NCBI GenBank assembly: GCA_030141605.1
Contig: JAQGDQ010000006.1
Coordinates: 1,639,067-1,703,066 of the forward strand
Source: Tubiluchus corallicola
Taxonomy: Eukaryota; Priapulida; Priapulimorpha; Priapulimorphida; Tubiluchidae
Length of the DNA: 64,000 nt
Direction of reading: 5' to 3'
Notes under the pieces: model-generated
Told to the model about the DNA's origin: nothing
Seen by the model: the letters and a program-made list of their open reading frames with translations, nothing else
Database searches by the model: none
Shown here: positions 1-12,889 of the stretch, one piece after another
Position numbering within the stretch: the first letter of the stretch is position 1
Layout of the letters: the number at the start of each line of letters is the position of its first letter
Program-made: the position numbers and the translations under genes

Positions 1-2440
1 TGATCGCTGGATTCATTCATGCTGGATATCACCTAGCAGTAACTGAACTTCATAAAAAGAGGGTTAATTAATACTAACGGAAGTAAACTGAAAAATCATA
101 CAAAAGCGGCCATATCAATTACCCCATTACTGAAACACATTTCAGCAAAGCGCTACTTTATTGGCATTGTGATCGGTTTCAGTGAAAGTGTTTCGGCATC
201 AAACACAGTGCAATGCGTTGACCTTGTTTACTCGGACAAATGTAATCAGTAAATGGAGTGTAAATTATTCTGCAGTATGTGGCGTTATATAGTCAACCGC
301 CATAAAGTTAATGCACTGCATATAAAGAAGCCAAGCAAACTGTATTGGAATGATACTGATACATAGTAAAAGCATGTTGTTCTAATCGTATGCAAACAGG
401 GCATTACGATTTTCGTGACACCGTTTACTTCGAAACGAAACGCGACTACGAAACGATTTCCGAACGTCTTTTCGTTCCCATCTCTTCAGTGAATCTAAGG
501 AAACATTCTAAGAGATAAAACGATATAAAATTAATGGCTGCTTATGCAGAATACATTGCCTTACCCATTTTTTCTAGATAATGAATGACAACTGGTGCTT
601 GACACTTCAGCAATTCAACAATTCATTAATTTTATGTCGGTTGTTCCTTTCAATTTATTCCTGGATTCACTGAAAAAAGGGAACGAAAACGGGATCTTCT
701 GAAATGCAATAAGCTGTACAAAGAAAGTTATGATGCTCTGGTTGTATTGGATGAAAATATTGTTCAAATCGGGCAAACAAAGAAACAATTTATGTGTTAC
801 CTACAGTTTGTTGTAGATAACTCTTGTACTATTGTATTTTACATAGCACGAGGCCTCGTGACATGCGTAGCAGATATCTAACTACTTTGTCCATCCCCGT
901 AGATCAGTGTTTTTTGCCCCATACATCTTTTTCACCATATGTTCTGTTATCATTCCTACTAGGTCTTTCCAAAATGGTCTAATTTCTTAGCGTATTACCC
1001 CCTGGAAACATTTTAATAATATGTCAGGATGTTGCACCTTTTACACCTTTTTAAGCTTACCTGATTCTGCACGTTGCAGATTTACTTGATTGGTTTTTAT
1101 AACAGATTTTTACAAATACAGCAGTAATAGAAAAACTGAAATGAAGTCGTGTAAATTAACGCTTGAAATTCAACAGTACGCTGTCCTGTAGCACAATTTG
1201 TAAAATTCTAGTTTGCTGATCAATATTCAAAACTCCCACCTGTTGAGAACCACTCCTGCAGATACAGAGTTGTGGATCATGCACATGCGCATGCGCCTGC
1301 AATAAGTCAATGGTACCCTCCTGAATTGTTCAAATAAACCAGAAGTCGGTGGATATAGAGGCCAAAGAGAAGGGCATAACAGCCTCGTTGGCTATTCCGA
1401 ATTATAAGTCTTCACGCGTGGTGCTTTCAACTTGCAAACTTCTCCGTTTGGTCCGTTAAATACCCCCCCCCTTTATATCTTAATACATTTCTTGTAATAG
1501 CGAGGTTATTAGCCCGTAGTAGGCCCAGTTGGGAACTGCAAGACTAATCAACTCTTTGGATAAGAAATTGCCAGTATTTACCCTTCAATAGTAACTCCTA
1601 CCATCTACCATTAATCAATTTCTCATTGATTAAAATGTTTCCCACATAAGAAAGTAAGCGCCATGAGACTAATCAAAATGACCTGAACTGAAAGTACACT
1701 TTCACGTTCACCCGGCACTAGACTATCTAGATACCAGACCACCATTGACCACTGAACAGCCTCCAGGTTCATCAACGTCTACTAAAAGTTGGATATTAAT
1801 GATGAAGCCAAATAGCCTTGCATTTCGATGTAAAAAAGTCAAATGTAAATTTTGCTGCACGTTGTGATATTTCAGGAAAGTTCGCTTAAGCTTTAATTAA
1901 GGTAATGTTTAAGTAAATCTGAGCATTTCTTCAAACTGCAATTAAGATTGCGCCAACATGACATTCAGTTAACCGCCTTAACTGGTAAAATCCTAACTAA
2001 AGCAAGAGATTACTATAATTAAGATTTCCAATTGGAAAATGGTTTATAAAAGGAAATAAGACTTAATTTACCGTCAGACAAATTCTATGCAGGAAAATCT
2101 TCAGTGACTTACTAGACTAGAAGAAAATGTGCTTCTGTAAAGTTCTATGGGAGACATTTATGACATCTATTTCAGGGTTGTTAGATCTAAAAATCCATTT
2201 CTATTAGCTTCCTTTAAAAATGCCAGTCTTTTTGGGTCTAGTGGAACTTTTTCAGATTCCGCAAAATCGAATTGATAAAAATAATGTTTTTATAATAATT
2301 ATTAAGGCAAATCAGTTAATGTTTGTGTGGCGGTTATTGCGTGAAGTGAAAGTAACAGAAATGGATCCTCCCAGTCATAGTCCTAACTACTCTGGAATGG
2401 ATGTTATAATCGTTTCTCGATGTTAATTTTCTGTGAATTT
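1..2440. other. Gene-free AT-rich sequence
   Basis: No exon with codon bias, RNA gene or bounded transposon recognised. Only short chance open frames and a poly-C run near 1,465. Confidence 0.5.
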
Positions 2441-2454
2441 CATTTAGCTTATAT

Positions 2455-2545
2455 GTTTGTGCAAAAAACTTAATGGCCATTTTGTTTTTTCTTTGCAACC
2501 GAAAGGCCTGTGGTTCGAATCCAGACTGCATCCGACTTTTTCACA
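2455..2545 (+). mobile_element. tRNA-like fragment with canonical B box
   Basis: GGTTCGAATCC at about 2513 is an exact pol III B-box consensus. Upstream sequence does not fold into a convincing tRNA and the A box is poor, so this is probably a SINE or tRNA relic. Confidence 0.3.
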
Positions 2546-2847
2546 TTTGCTGTCGGATAGATTGGTTTGAAAAATTCAATAATTATTTGTTTATTCATCA
2601 ATAATCTGTTAGCATTAAGCGACCTCGGAATTCTGCTCCTATCGAACCTAAGTAGATATGGACGTAAAGATAAACGTGTGGGCGGAACATAATTTCGACA
2701 GGCAGACAGACAAGCGGGCAGGCAAACAGATAAATAAATAGATAGCCTAACAGACGAAGTAGTTAAAACGAATTAGTTACATGTAATTAAGTAATTAGTA
2801 ACGAGGTCTATATGATCATTGCAACCTGCATCTTTATGATTTATATT

Positions 2848-3254
2848 TAGTAATCGAATGTGGAAACTTTTCCAAGTCTATAATTCTGAATGCTGCAAGA
2901 AGAAATTATTGAAGTCTCGTAATCTAATCTATCTCTACACTTTAACAAGTTTAAAAATTACGACGAAAGAGTTAAGATCGGTTTAGTAATCGAATGTGGA
3001 AATTTTTCCAAGTCTATAATTCTGAATGCTGTAAGAAGAAATTATTGAAGTCTCGTAACCTAATCTATCTCTACACTTTAACAAGTTTAAAAATTACGAC
3101 GAAAGAGTTAAGATCGGTTTAGTAATCGAATGTGGAAACTTTTCCAAGTCTATAATTCTGAATGCTGTAAGAAGAAATTATTGAAGTCTCGTAACCTAAT
3201 CTATCTCTACACTTTAACAAGTTTAAAAATTACTACGAAAGAGTTAAGATCGGT
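2848..3254. repeat. 136-bp tandem repeat, three copies
   Basis: Units start at 2848, 2984 and 3120 with TAGTAATCGAATGTGGAAA and run to GAGTTAAGATCGGT. Copies differ at only a few positions, so the amplification is recent. No open frame spans it. Confidence 0.95.
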
Positions 3255-4984
3255 ACCAATGCGCAAGCTAATAATTCGTAAGCAAACTGTTAATGCGTCG
3301 ACTTCATGAATTCTTAACTTATTTCATGTTTTCCCTATAATCATCGTCATTTACGTCCAGCTTATATACAAATTTAATGTACATTTATTCTCTTGGGAAA
3401 TTTGGGTTACTTGCACCTATAATACCCGATAACATTTGGGTTCTTCACAGCTATCATTACAGAGTCTTCGTAAATACTGTATGAAAAATTAACGAAGATT
3501 ACGCTGTCTCTATTTCGTGTAATTATTTCGTTAAACACCTCTAAGGCTATAACGCCGCATAAGAATATTAAGTGACATCTTCAGTCATTTCTAAATTACC
3601 AAAACTTTAGCAGTAAATTAGAATAGAGTCGGAATTTGTTTAAAATTAACATAAATTGCATTTACTTGAATTTAATTACGTTATATTTCATTCCGTTCGT
3701 TACGTTACGTTCCGTGTTGTCATATCACGTACACACGCTACATTATGTAGCATTACCGGTACAGCAAAGCATTTTTTTAGAATTTTGACGGCAAACTTGC
3801 CTACTGCTGACTGTGCACGTTTGTGTGTAACTGCACAGATCTAAATCTCATCAGAGCTTTGAGCTAACTGCATGTGCAAGAACAACATGATGCAGCAACA
3901 TAACATTAAATTCTGTTCTATTCGTCACTTTCGTTGTGTACAATATGATACAATCTCTATTAATAATAACTGTGCGATAATTACTTTTTCGCGTGATAAA
4001 TGAATTTTTTGTTGGACGTGCTGAATCTCTCGTCTAAGAATTCCTCTTTATTTTGTTTCGTTGTTTCCATGGTGTGTCCACACTATTCAGGGTACAGGGC
4101 GTAATCTCTTCTGCGAGATATGATCGTCTCCAAAGCGCATCCGTCTTCTAAGCGTTCTGATGGATAACATTTTTTACTTTCTTTTACTCTTTCTCGTGTA
4201 GTTTTGTTTCCATTCCTCTTCTTTTTGTTGAGTCCATAGCCACAATGTACATTTGTTCAAATAACCCATTAGCACTTTTGCATCATTTGACTAAATAATT
4301 TCTTGTAGTGGCATAGTTCACTTTGTCGTAACATATTCAAGCATATTCTCAGTAGTATCATCTTCATTTTTATACACTGGACTCTCGTCTTCTTTGAACT
4401 GACTGTTCTAATACTTCTTGAGTAGCAACATATTTAATTTAATTTTTATCAACACCCCTTCTAGTGCTATTCCTAGACAGCTTATGATAGCTGATTACGT
4501 AATTAACAGCAGAGCTGTGGCAATACGATATTAATAACAGTAACTCCATACAATTTTTTATTTTGCCAAGTTTATAAGGTACAAATTTTAAATACCTTGA
4601 CTTTGTTTTAACCCCTCCTGTCCTAACCAGATCTTTCACCTATAGTGTCGTATTAGTCATCGCCTCTATATTGTGTAATAGGCTTGTAAATAGCGCCAAT
4701 AAAAGCAATATTCCGAAGAACATCAGTCCCTAATTATTGTATTGCGTTACTAATATTACATACGTTATTGTCAACTGCTGTGCAGTTAATTATGCAGTAA
4801 ACCATAGTGGCATGGTTATATACAGTCTATAGATACAATATAAGTGCACAGTATATGTTTTTACAACGACCTCTATGGCGATAACCACAAAAGCGGTAAC
4901 AGTATCAACAAGAATACTGAAGGTGACAAATATAGCGACAACGGAAACTACAAGGACAAGAGCAACAAAACCAATAACATAAAC
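3255..4984. other. Gene-free AT-rich sequence
   Basis: No gene or element recognised; short open frames (3656-3844, 4439-4639) lack splice or homology support. Confidence 0.5.
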
Positions 4985-5173
4985 CGTTGCACAACAACAA
5001 CAACAACAACGACGACAACAACAACAACAACAGCAAAAGCAATAGCGGCAACAGCAACGGCAACAACAGCAGCAGCAGTAGCAACAACGATGACGACGAC
5101 AACAACAACAACATGGTTGCACTAGGAGCACCAAAGACAATGATTGTGATGACAGCAATAGCAACAACAGCTA

Positions 5174-5205
<32 letters not shown>

Positions 5206-5222
5206 ACAACAAAACGGCTGCA
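4985..5222. repeat. Imperfect (CAA/CAG)n microsatellite
   Basis: Interrupted trinucleotide run of CAA, CGA and CAG units. It opens in several frames on both strands as poly-Thr, poly-Asn, poly-Leu or poly-Cys, none with flanking gene structure. Confidence 0.9.
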
Positions 5223-7403
5223 GCAGGAGTAGAAGAAAAAAGAAAAAGAAAAATTAATACCGCCATGGATTGTTGACGCTTTAAAAATAGGCAGCTTTAC
5301 CATCACCAACATGAAGACAGCGAGGATGTTTATAATAGATCCTGGTGTTTATTTGACTCCACCTAATTTGTCTGAAGTTAATGGCTCTAATGCAATTGAC
5401 ACCAAGCGTAAATGAGGGGAGTGCACTGAAAGTGTGTGTGCTCGTTTAGAAATGGCTTGCATTGTGGTTTGAATGAAAAACAAAAGCAAGAAATGAAGCA
5501 AATAAAACGCTTTTTGCAAACAAGGAAAATGCGTTACAAGGTTTTCTGAGAAACATGTATTGTGTTTTAAAACATAGTACATAGATAAATAGTTAAACCA
5601 CAGCCCAAGTTTGGAACACTTGCTTAAACATGCATAATGCGCGTTTGGCAAACTTTGTGAACAAATGCAGCTTGTAACTCTAGTGACGCATCTGCTAAAA
5701 TTATTACTGAACTAGAAAAAGAGCGAGACCACTTTTAATGATTGCCTAATGCAGTCATCTCATTAGGTGCCAAAGGTTTCGTTTAGTACTGACCGTCTCT
5801 CGGCTTGTGTGATAGCTTGTGTTATACTACAACGAACTCTTCTTCAAATAAACAAAACCTAACTAAGCCCTGGAGTCACCCAATGGTGTCCAGTTTTAGT
5901 GGAAGTATTGGATAACGGCGCCAAAGCCATTTGCTGGAATCTTTGAACTTGTAGTAAACTTAGCCGTAACAAATGATACTGAAGCTTGGCACATATATAC
6001 TTCGGACTACGTAAAAAATGTTGCATGTTGCCAAAAAACTGTTGTAATTGACGGTACAGATAGCCCTGAGTACAGATAGTACAAATGATACTGAAGCTTG
6101 GCACATTTGTACATCGGACTACGTAAAAAATGTAGCATGTTGCCAAAAAACTGTTGTAATTGACGGTACAGATTGTTCAATACAAAAACAGAATTATAAC
6201 TTTCACTGATTAGTTAAAATGATCAGAGGTTTCATGTGACCAGCCATATCGAAAATATAGTTCCCAACAAAATAAAATTTACTGTGTTGATGTAAATAGT
6301 CCACAAAGTTGCTCTTCGTGAATTCAAAATACTTTGATAGTAAACCGACGCCTCTGAAGCTCCTTCCCAGGGGATTTCCTTTTATAATGAGGTTCTGTTT
6401 CCATATTAAGACCGCCTCTACCTGCCATTACGGGAAGGACAGTGCGATGAAATATGTTAGGTGGCGCAAAAAACGTGCCGATACTTTGATCACGGAATCG
6501 CTTGAAAGTTACCACACAGATGGTACAGACGTTTGTGTGATAATATCAGAAATTTTTGGTCATTCATATAATTATAATTTTTCCAAAGATACAAAAGTCT
6601 GAAAACAGGAAGTCAAAAAAGTAAATACCGGAAAAAATTGTGTTACTGTTGTTAAACTTACCGACAATGCTCTACGTGTCCACCATTTAGCTGCAAACTA
6701 AACGAAGGCGTTCCTTCCGACAGCTGACACAATTTCTACCTTCTTTAATTAAGGGGTACTTGATCCCACCTGCTCAACAATTTTTGCTCTTAGTTTCTCT
6801 GAATCAAACGGCTCTGTATGACCGTCGCATACGCTGGAAATTCAAGATACTTTAGTTTAGTTCAGGATTAAGTTTAATTTTTTTATTTGACAGCAAATCC
6901 TTATCAATATTTTACTATAGCCCAGGATGTAAAATGAGCTAACATTGTTCTGGCATTTAAATATTTGACGTACAAAAGATTTTCGGCCATGGCTTAAAAC
7001 TATACACTTGCAACTCTCACAACCAAAAGTCAATGCATTGTAGTACCAAGCTGTTAAACTTCATCTTTGTAGAGAACCTGCTTCTACTGTACTGTAGTTT
7101 AAATTTTGGTATTTTTCTGCGCCAGCAGATGAAAAAGACATTTGAAATTGTTCACTTGGCTGAAATTAAGGTTTTGGAAATTGAAGAGCTACTGTTGAAG
7201 AGAAGGATCAAGCCAAAGAACTGGATAAGGATGTTGCTGAATATGACAATTAAAAGAATCAAATTTATCTATTGCTGCCTTCATTGATAACAACTGGGTT
7301 ACCATCTGAGAATTTGCTGTTTGCAACAAACTGTAAACATTAATTACAAAGGGAAATGACAGGTCGGCAACTAGAAGTTTTTTACACATGGAGTTCATAC
7401 ATG
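5223..7403. other. Gene-free sequence with one tandem duplication
   Basis: Apart from the 112-bp duplication I see nothing bounded. The 97-residue frame at 6309-6602 resembles no family I know. Confidence 0.45.
5969..6172. repeat. 112-bp tandem duplication
   Basis: ACAAATGATACTGAAGCTTG starts at 5969 and 6081. The shared block ends GACGGTACAGAT and has a handful of differences. Confidence 0.85.
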
Positions 7404-7679
<276 letters not shown>

Positions 7680-8037
7680 GATGGAGAGAGTAAGTGTTTA
7701 CTGAATATTTGCTGTGCAATTTAGTGAATAATTTATAGCATAACGAGTAGTATACCAGCAATTACAACGTCACTTAGCTTGGTTGGATCATTAATCTCCA
7801 ATCTGCAACAACTATTATATGCGAGATTATGCCAAGTAAACAGCAATCATAGGGCTATAAATGAAGACTGTGTGAACATAATGGTAAAACCAACGCACTC
7901 ATCCAGAACATTTAGCTGAATTGCTTGACCAAAAGTTCCTTTGGTTTAAATTGAAGTACTAAAATACCGATAAGAAACGGCAAAAGGAAAAAATCCATAG
8001 TAATTATTTAGGTAAGTTGACTGCTGCTGCATGTGCA

Positions 8038-8107
8038 AACGATAACGACAACAATAACAACAAGAGCAGCAATAACAACAACAGCAGCAACAACAACATC
8101 AACAACC
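8038..8107. repeat. (CAA/CAG)n microsatellite
   Basis: Imperfect AAC/AGC trinucleotide run after GTGCAAACGATAACG, comparable to the tails of SINE family B. Confidence 0.8.
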
Positions 8108-8657
8108 TTGAAGTCAACATTTAACACTATACGTAGATAACAATGATCATTCATCTTTACATTTGAATCTGACTTTCACTCAAATTACAGACTTGCAGTA
8201 TAATTATTTTCCCATTGTGCTTCTGTGAGAATGACCTTTATTATGATTTTTAGTTCTACTACTGACAATTCTTTTAATCACTGCCATGCCTCAGGTGTCA
8301 TGATTAAACGATGACTCGCTCGCTTTACCATACAATCAGGTCTGTCACAGAAACGTGATCTTTTACACAAGTGTGGTAATTTAAAATAATCAGTGCGTTC
8401 AGATGAAAGTATTAAACTTCAGGTGTAGGGTTGATGAAAGGAGAGTGAAACAAAGCGTTATAATATTGTGAACATCGTGTAGTAAATCGTACTGAATGCA
8501 GCTGATATTCTAGCTGCCGTTGGTGTTAAAAATTTAAACAGCATAATTAAAAATGGTGGCTGAATAAGGTCATGGGGCGTTAGTGGCAATGATGGTGTTG
8601 TTGGCGTTGATGTTTGTGTTAGTTGCGGTGCCACATGGCAGTGCATATTGATTATGA

Positions 8658-8696
8658 GAGTGATGATGATGACGACGACGACGACAATGATGATAA
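8658..8696. repeat. (GAT/GAC)n microsatellite
   Basis: Short GATGATGATGACGAC run giving a poly-Asp frame. Confidence 0.8.
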
Positions 8697-9039
8697 CTTT
8701 AGGATGTTTCGGAACTTGCAGTGTGACTACAACCGACGAGTATTGACAACTGACTGCTTTATCGACGTTTGGTTAAGCGACGTATCGACTCTTCAGTTAG
8801 TTTTTTAAATTTTGCAAAATACGGTCGCGTCTCTGAATTCAAATGAGATCTGCATCAGAAGTGTCTGAGCTTCACAAAAATGATAATTTTATTTCTATGA
8901 TTGTCTACAGCACACCCACACACAGAGGAGCAAAAACTTTAATGGTTCCCAGTTTATTTCACTTACACGTGCCTAGAAGTATATACAGCTCAGTTGCTCA
9001 TTGTCCCAATGGTTGACTATATTTTTAGCAGGAAACTGC

Positions 9040-9120
9040 AAACTGCAACAACAACAATAGCAACGGTAGTAACAACAAAAATAACAACAACAACGATAAA
9101 ACAACAATAACGACAACAGC
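9040..9120. repeat. (CAA)n-like tail of the inverted SINE B copy
   Basis: Interrupted AAC/AAT repeat directly outside the SINE copy, the reverse complement of the GTT-type tail seen at 10,480. Confidence 0.75.
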
Positions 9121-9290
9121 CGCAGCCCTTGCTATGAAACTAGCGTTTTTTTATAATTTGACAATAGTGCAAGTGTCAACGGGCAGAATCTATTTAATTT
9201 AGATGGTTGTGGCAAAAAGAGAGCCTGATTTATCACCAAGGTTACGCATCTAAGTTGAGGCACTAAATTGGCAGAGATATTTTAGACATG
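9121..9290 (-). mobile_element. 5'-truncated inverted copy of SINE family B
   Basis: On the minus strand it matches 10,330-10,480 over the last 150 bases or so, through GCCACAACCATCTAAATTAA and TTGACACTTGCACTATTGTC to the start of the GTT-like tail at 9040-9120. The two form a long imperfect inverted repeat around the decayed DNA transposon between them. Confidence 0.65.
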
Positions 9291-9365
9291 TTCAAATGTG
9301 AATGCGAATTTTCTTCAATCTTTTTACTTTACTGTTTTAAACATTTCAATAATTATTCTTGTCGT

Positions 9366-10135
9366 TAGGACCGGCTTTACCACCAGGCAAACTAGACGGG
9401 TTGCCTAGGGCACCATTTTCTTAGAGGGGAGGGGCTCAAAATTCTGGAAGTGATTCCTTATTTTTAAGTTTAGTATAAGCAATAACATAGTGATTGACAC
9501 GTTACCAAGTTCTTGTCCACAGTTTATATTGTAGGCATAGGGCAGCAGCCAAAGTAACGACTCCTTTCCTTAACAGAAAAGTTCCTTGCATTAGCATTTA
9601 TCTAATCGTGGCAGATAGACTTGTAAGAGTCGAAGCTTTCAGTAGCATAATACACGAAACAAAAAGTAAAAGAAGCTGGTGGACAGTGAACAGCAACAAA
9701 ATCTTAAAAGAGAGTATTTACAACCAGACCAGAGTTATATGGTTGTGAAGATGATGATGCTAATGGAATGGACGTATGTGAAAAAGAGGAGTCAGAAGAC
9801 TCAGTCACTGTTCTCTGATGATAAGGCTGAAGGAAAATCTAGCCATGAATATGAACATGAAGGCTGCGCGGCTGAAATTGTAGAAATATTGATTGCTCGT
9901 GAAGACCCAGGACGTACAATGATGTCAATTTCAAATGTAGTTGTAGAGTGGTAGTTAACTTCAGTTAATCAGTACACAATAATGTATAGGCCCAACACAC
10001 AAGTACCATTAATACTTTAATATATACAACAAAAACACAATTTTGTAGTGGTTGTATGACGTATGTGTGGGGGATTAAAAATACTTTTGGCTAGGGCGTC
10101 AAATGACCTAGAACCCGCCCAACTTGTCATTAAAG
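9366..10135. mobile_element. Decayed hAT-like DNA transposon fragment
   Basis: The left part (CCGGCTTTACCACCAGGC, then GGGTTGCCTAGGGC) resembles ends common in hAT transposons. The reverse complement of about 10,080-10,135 gives GCTTTAATGACAAG, GGCGGGTTCTAGGTC and GACGCCCTAG, a rough inverted match. No clear target duplication was found. Open frames inside (9494-9954) overlap in two frames and do not look like a known transposase. Confidence 0.4.
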
Positions 10136-10164
10136 CTGACACAAAATTAGCACTTTCAAGTGTG

Positions 10165-10480
10165 ATGTATAGCCGAGTGGTCACGGACGGAATGAGCTGT
10201 TAGTGACCAAAATTAAGAATGGTCAGTCGAAGCTGGTCAGTTAAGGATGGGTGATCACCTGGTTCAATACTTGCTCGGGATAGTTTTGCGATATTGGTTG
10301 TTTTCCTCTTGTGGCTAAAATATCTCTGCAAATTTTTTTAGTGTGTCAACTTAGATGCGTAGCCTTGATGATGAATCAGGCTCTGATCTTGCCACAACCA
10401 TCTAAATTAAATATATTCCACCTTTTGACACTTGCACTATTGTCAAATCATAAAAAACGCTAGTTTTATAGCAGGGGCTG
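10165..10480 (+). mobile_element. tRNA-derived SINE (family B) with GYT-repeat tail
   Basis: The head has an A-box-like TAGCCGAGTGG and a B-box-like TGGTTCAATAC, followed by a body with CAACTTAGATGCGTAGCC and GCCACAACCATCTAAATTAA, then GACACTTGCACTATTGTCAA and CGCTAGTTTTATAGCA. A GCT/GTT repeat starts at once afterwards. A 5'-truncated copy lies inverted at 9121-9290. Confidence 0.6.
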
Positions 10481-10481
10481 C

Positions 10482-10512
<31 letters not shown>

Positions 10513-10735
10513 TCTGCTGCTACCGTTTTCGCTGTTGTTGCTGCTATTGTTGTCTTATTTTATCGTTGTTGTTGTTATTGTTTTTGTTGTTATATCGTTG
10601 CTGCTGTTGTTTCTGTCGCTATCGTTGTCGTTGTCGTCGTCGTTCTTGTTGTTGTCATTGTCGTTACCATTGTCGCTGTCGCTGTTGTTGTTCCTGTTAT
10701 TTTTTGCAATTACTGCTGTTGTTGTTGCCGTTGCT
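10478..10735. repeat. (GCT/GTT/GTC)n microsatellite
   Basis: About 250 bp of interrupted trinucleotide repeat starting straight after the SINE B body. Frames of poly-Ala, Val or Leu are repeat artefacts. Confidence 0.9.
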
Positions 10736-11099
10736 GTGATTTTCTGGAATTTGTGAGTAAATAAAAACCCGCCATTGCTTATGTGTAACTCCATTTTATA
10801 CCAAACGTGCTCAGGTGTCACAGTTCTCTCATGTTCTCAATATTCCCATAGCGCACCTGCTAGTGTTTGTGTTGGACCATAAATCAAACTAATTAGCGCG
10901 ATCGCAAATTATTAGCTAGCTACATTGCTTCTATGATGTGCTTAATTAGCTCCTATAGCTCATCTGTTGTATCTACAAATGCAAGATTGCATTATAACTG
11001 ATTATAGATAACAGCGTAGATGGATTTACAATCTGGAACAAAATGTACGTCATAAGCGAAAAGCTACATGGGAGCAAGAAAAGAAGAAAACATCAAGAG

Positions 11100-12010
11100 A
11101 AAAACTGCTTATTTATTTATTTATTCTATTTTAATCACACCCAATAGTAAAATAGAGTCTACAATAAAAACAATATAATATAAAACACGTTGGCAAAGAA
11201 CATACAAATAAAATATTTACAAGAGTGTGGTAAAGACACAAAGATATTAACTGCTTACATGTGTCCGTTGTGTACAAGGAATTTATGCAAGTTAACTTTA
11301 TATAGGCGGTTTTTAAATAACTTAATATTTTATGCAGTTACGTGGGGTACACCATCAACATATGCAGGCAGTGAGTTCCAAATCGGTACAACACGATTTG
11401 AGAAAAATTGACCAAATGATACTTTAGCTCTTCGACGCACGAAAAGCTTGTTTACTGTTAGGATAGTTGCTACAATTAAGTTTAAGTTTATTACACACCA
11501 AATGAGAAGTAAACAATATACATTAAGATACATACATATACATACAAACATATACATCATATAAAAACATGCTATACACATTAAATTACGTACATACACA
11601 AAAAGCAGCATGATAATGAGGGGCGGTGTGGGGGAGACACGAAAAGCAAATGCTTCTTACATGTGCCTGTTAAATACTAAGAAAGCATTTAGATCGACAT
11701 AATTTAGTCGCCGTATAAAAAAAGTTTGCATTGCGAGCTTTTGCTAATGGTGCATCATTTACAATTTCTGGTAAACTACTCCAAATCGAAAAAAATGACC
11801 AAATATTTTTAGCAGATCGCTTGACATACATTTTAAGTGAGTTGGTACTTCTTGTCCGACTAGATGTAGCAAATGAGAAAAATTTATCTCTGTCTATATC
11901 TACGTCTTTATGTATGATTTGATAACACAGTATAAATCTTTATCTAACCGTCTTTCCTCTAATGATCTAAGAGTTAGAAAGTTCAATCGTAACGGATTTG
12001 ACAAATAAGT
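11100..12010 (-). mobile_element. Non-LTR retrotransposon 3' end, reverse-transcriptase C-terminus remnants
   Basis: Minus-strand translation gives LINE C-terminal signatures in shifted frames: a SLEERRL-type stretch near 11,960-11,990, then SAKNIWSFFSIWSSLPEIV near 11,750-11,860, and a second related block VPIWNSLPAYVDG near 11,340-11,450. WNSLP motifs mark the end of many LINE ORF2 proteins. An AAAT-repeat tail lies at about 11,110-11,126. The two WNSLP-like blocks suggest two stacked fragments. Frameshifts show it is dead. Confidence 0.65.
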
Positions 12011-12889
12011 AATGTTACCTGCCAGTTTGAATAGTTGGATTCACAGCGTCGATCACCGCAACATATTCTTGGGTTGATACGAAACGCGTAACGATATAAA
12101 AATCGCATTACGTGACTCAGTGACTCAGTGATACATTAATTAACAACATAGGTAAAACAGTAATAATAACTATTTATGTAACTATGATGTGAAGTTGAAA
12201 TTGTGATTAAAGTGAAAGTTGTCGTGTTTTCAAACTTTCATTTCTTTCCCTTATAACTCTTTTACTTGAATTGAAACTTCATTTAACTTTTTATTGGTAA
12301 TCTTCTTATTGATTATAGCTATAAAATTTTACTGTTTACTTTTTACTCGTGTAGTTATTTCTTGTGCCTAATAAATAAATAATAAATAATAAAAACGGTA
12401 CTGTGTACTGTGTCAGCGTTGACTTCTCTTGCAGCAGCTTTATCTTCAAAGTTATACCCCCCCCCCCCAACCGAAAATATTACAGAGCTGAGCGTATACT
12501 GTAACGGACCAAGAAATACACAGCAGTCAACATGTCATTTGAACCAATAGCCGTTATGGTTGGCTGTTAGGAACTGCTTACAGCACTTCAATTTGCCGTG
12601 TATCATTTCACATTTGCAACTTAAACTCTGTGAAATAAGCAGTAATTGGAATAATGATATTTTACCCTTAGTGGTAATAACAGTAATGTGCTTGCCCTTG
12701 AGGGACATTGTGCTTTTATAAGTAGCAGCTAAAATGTTACAACACAAATGGACCGCCGAGTGGCATTAGCAGGCAGAAGATGGCAATCGCGTTGAAGGAA
12801 GACAATGAAGACGAAGAGGTTTAACTTCATCTGCGTCCAGAAGCATTAATCGTAATATCATGAAAGATATACGAAGCTGTCTAGCTACC

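Noticed and set aside
4790-5312. Poly-Cys, poly-Leu, poly-Thr and poly-Asn frames
   Set aside because: All are readings of one CAA/CAG microsatellite in different frames.
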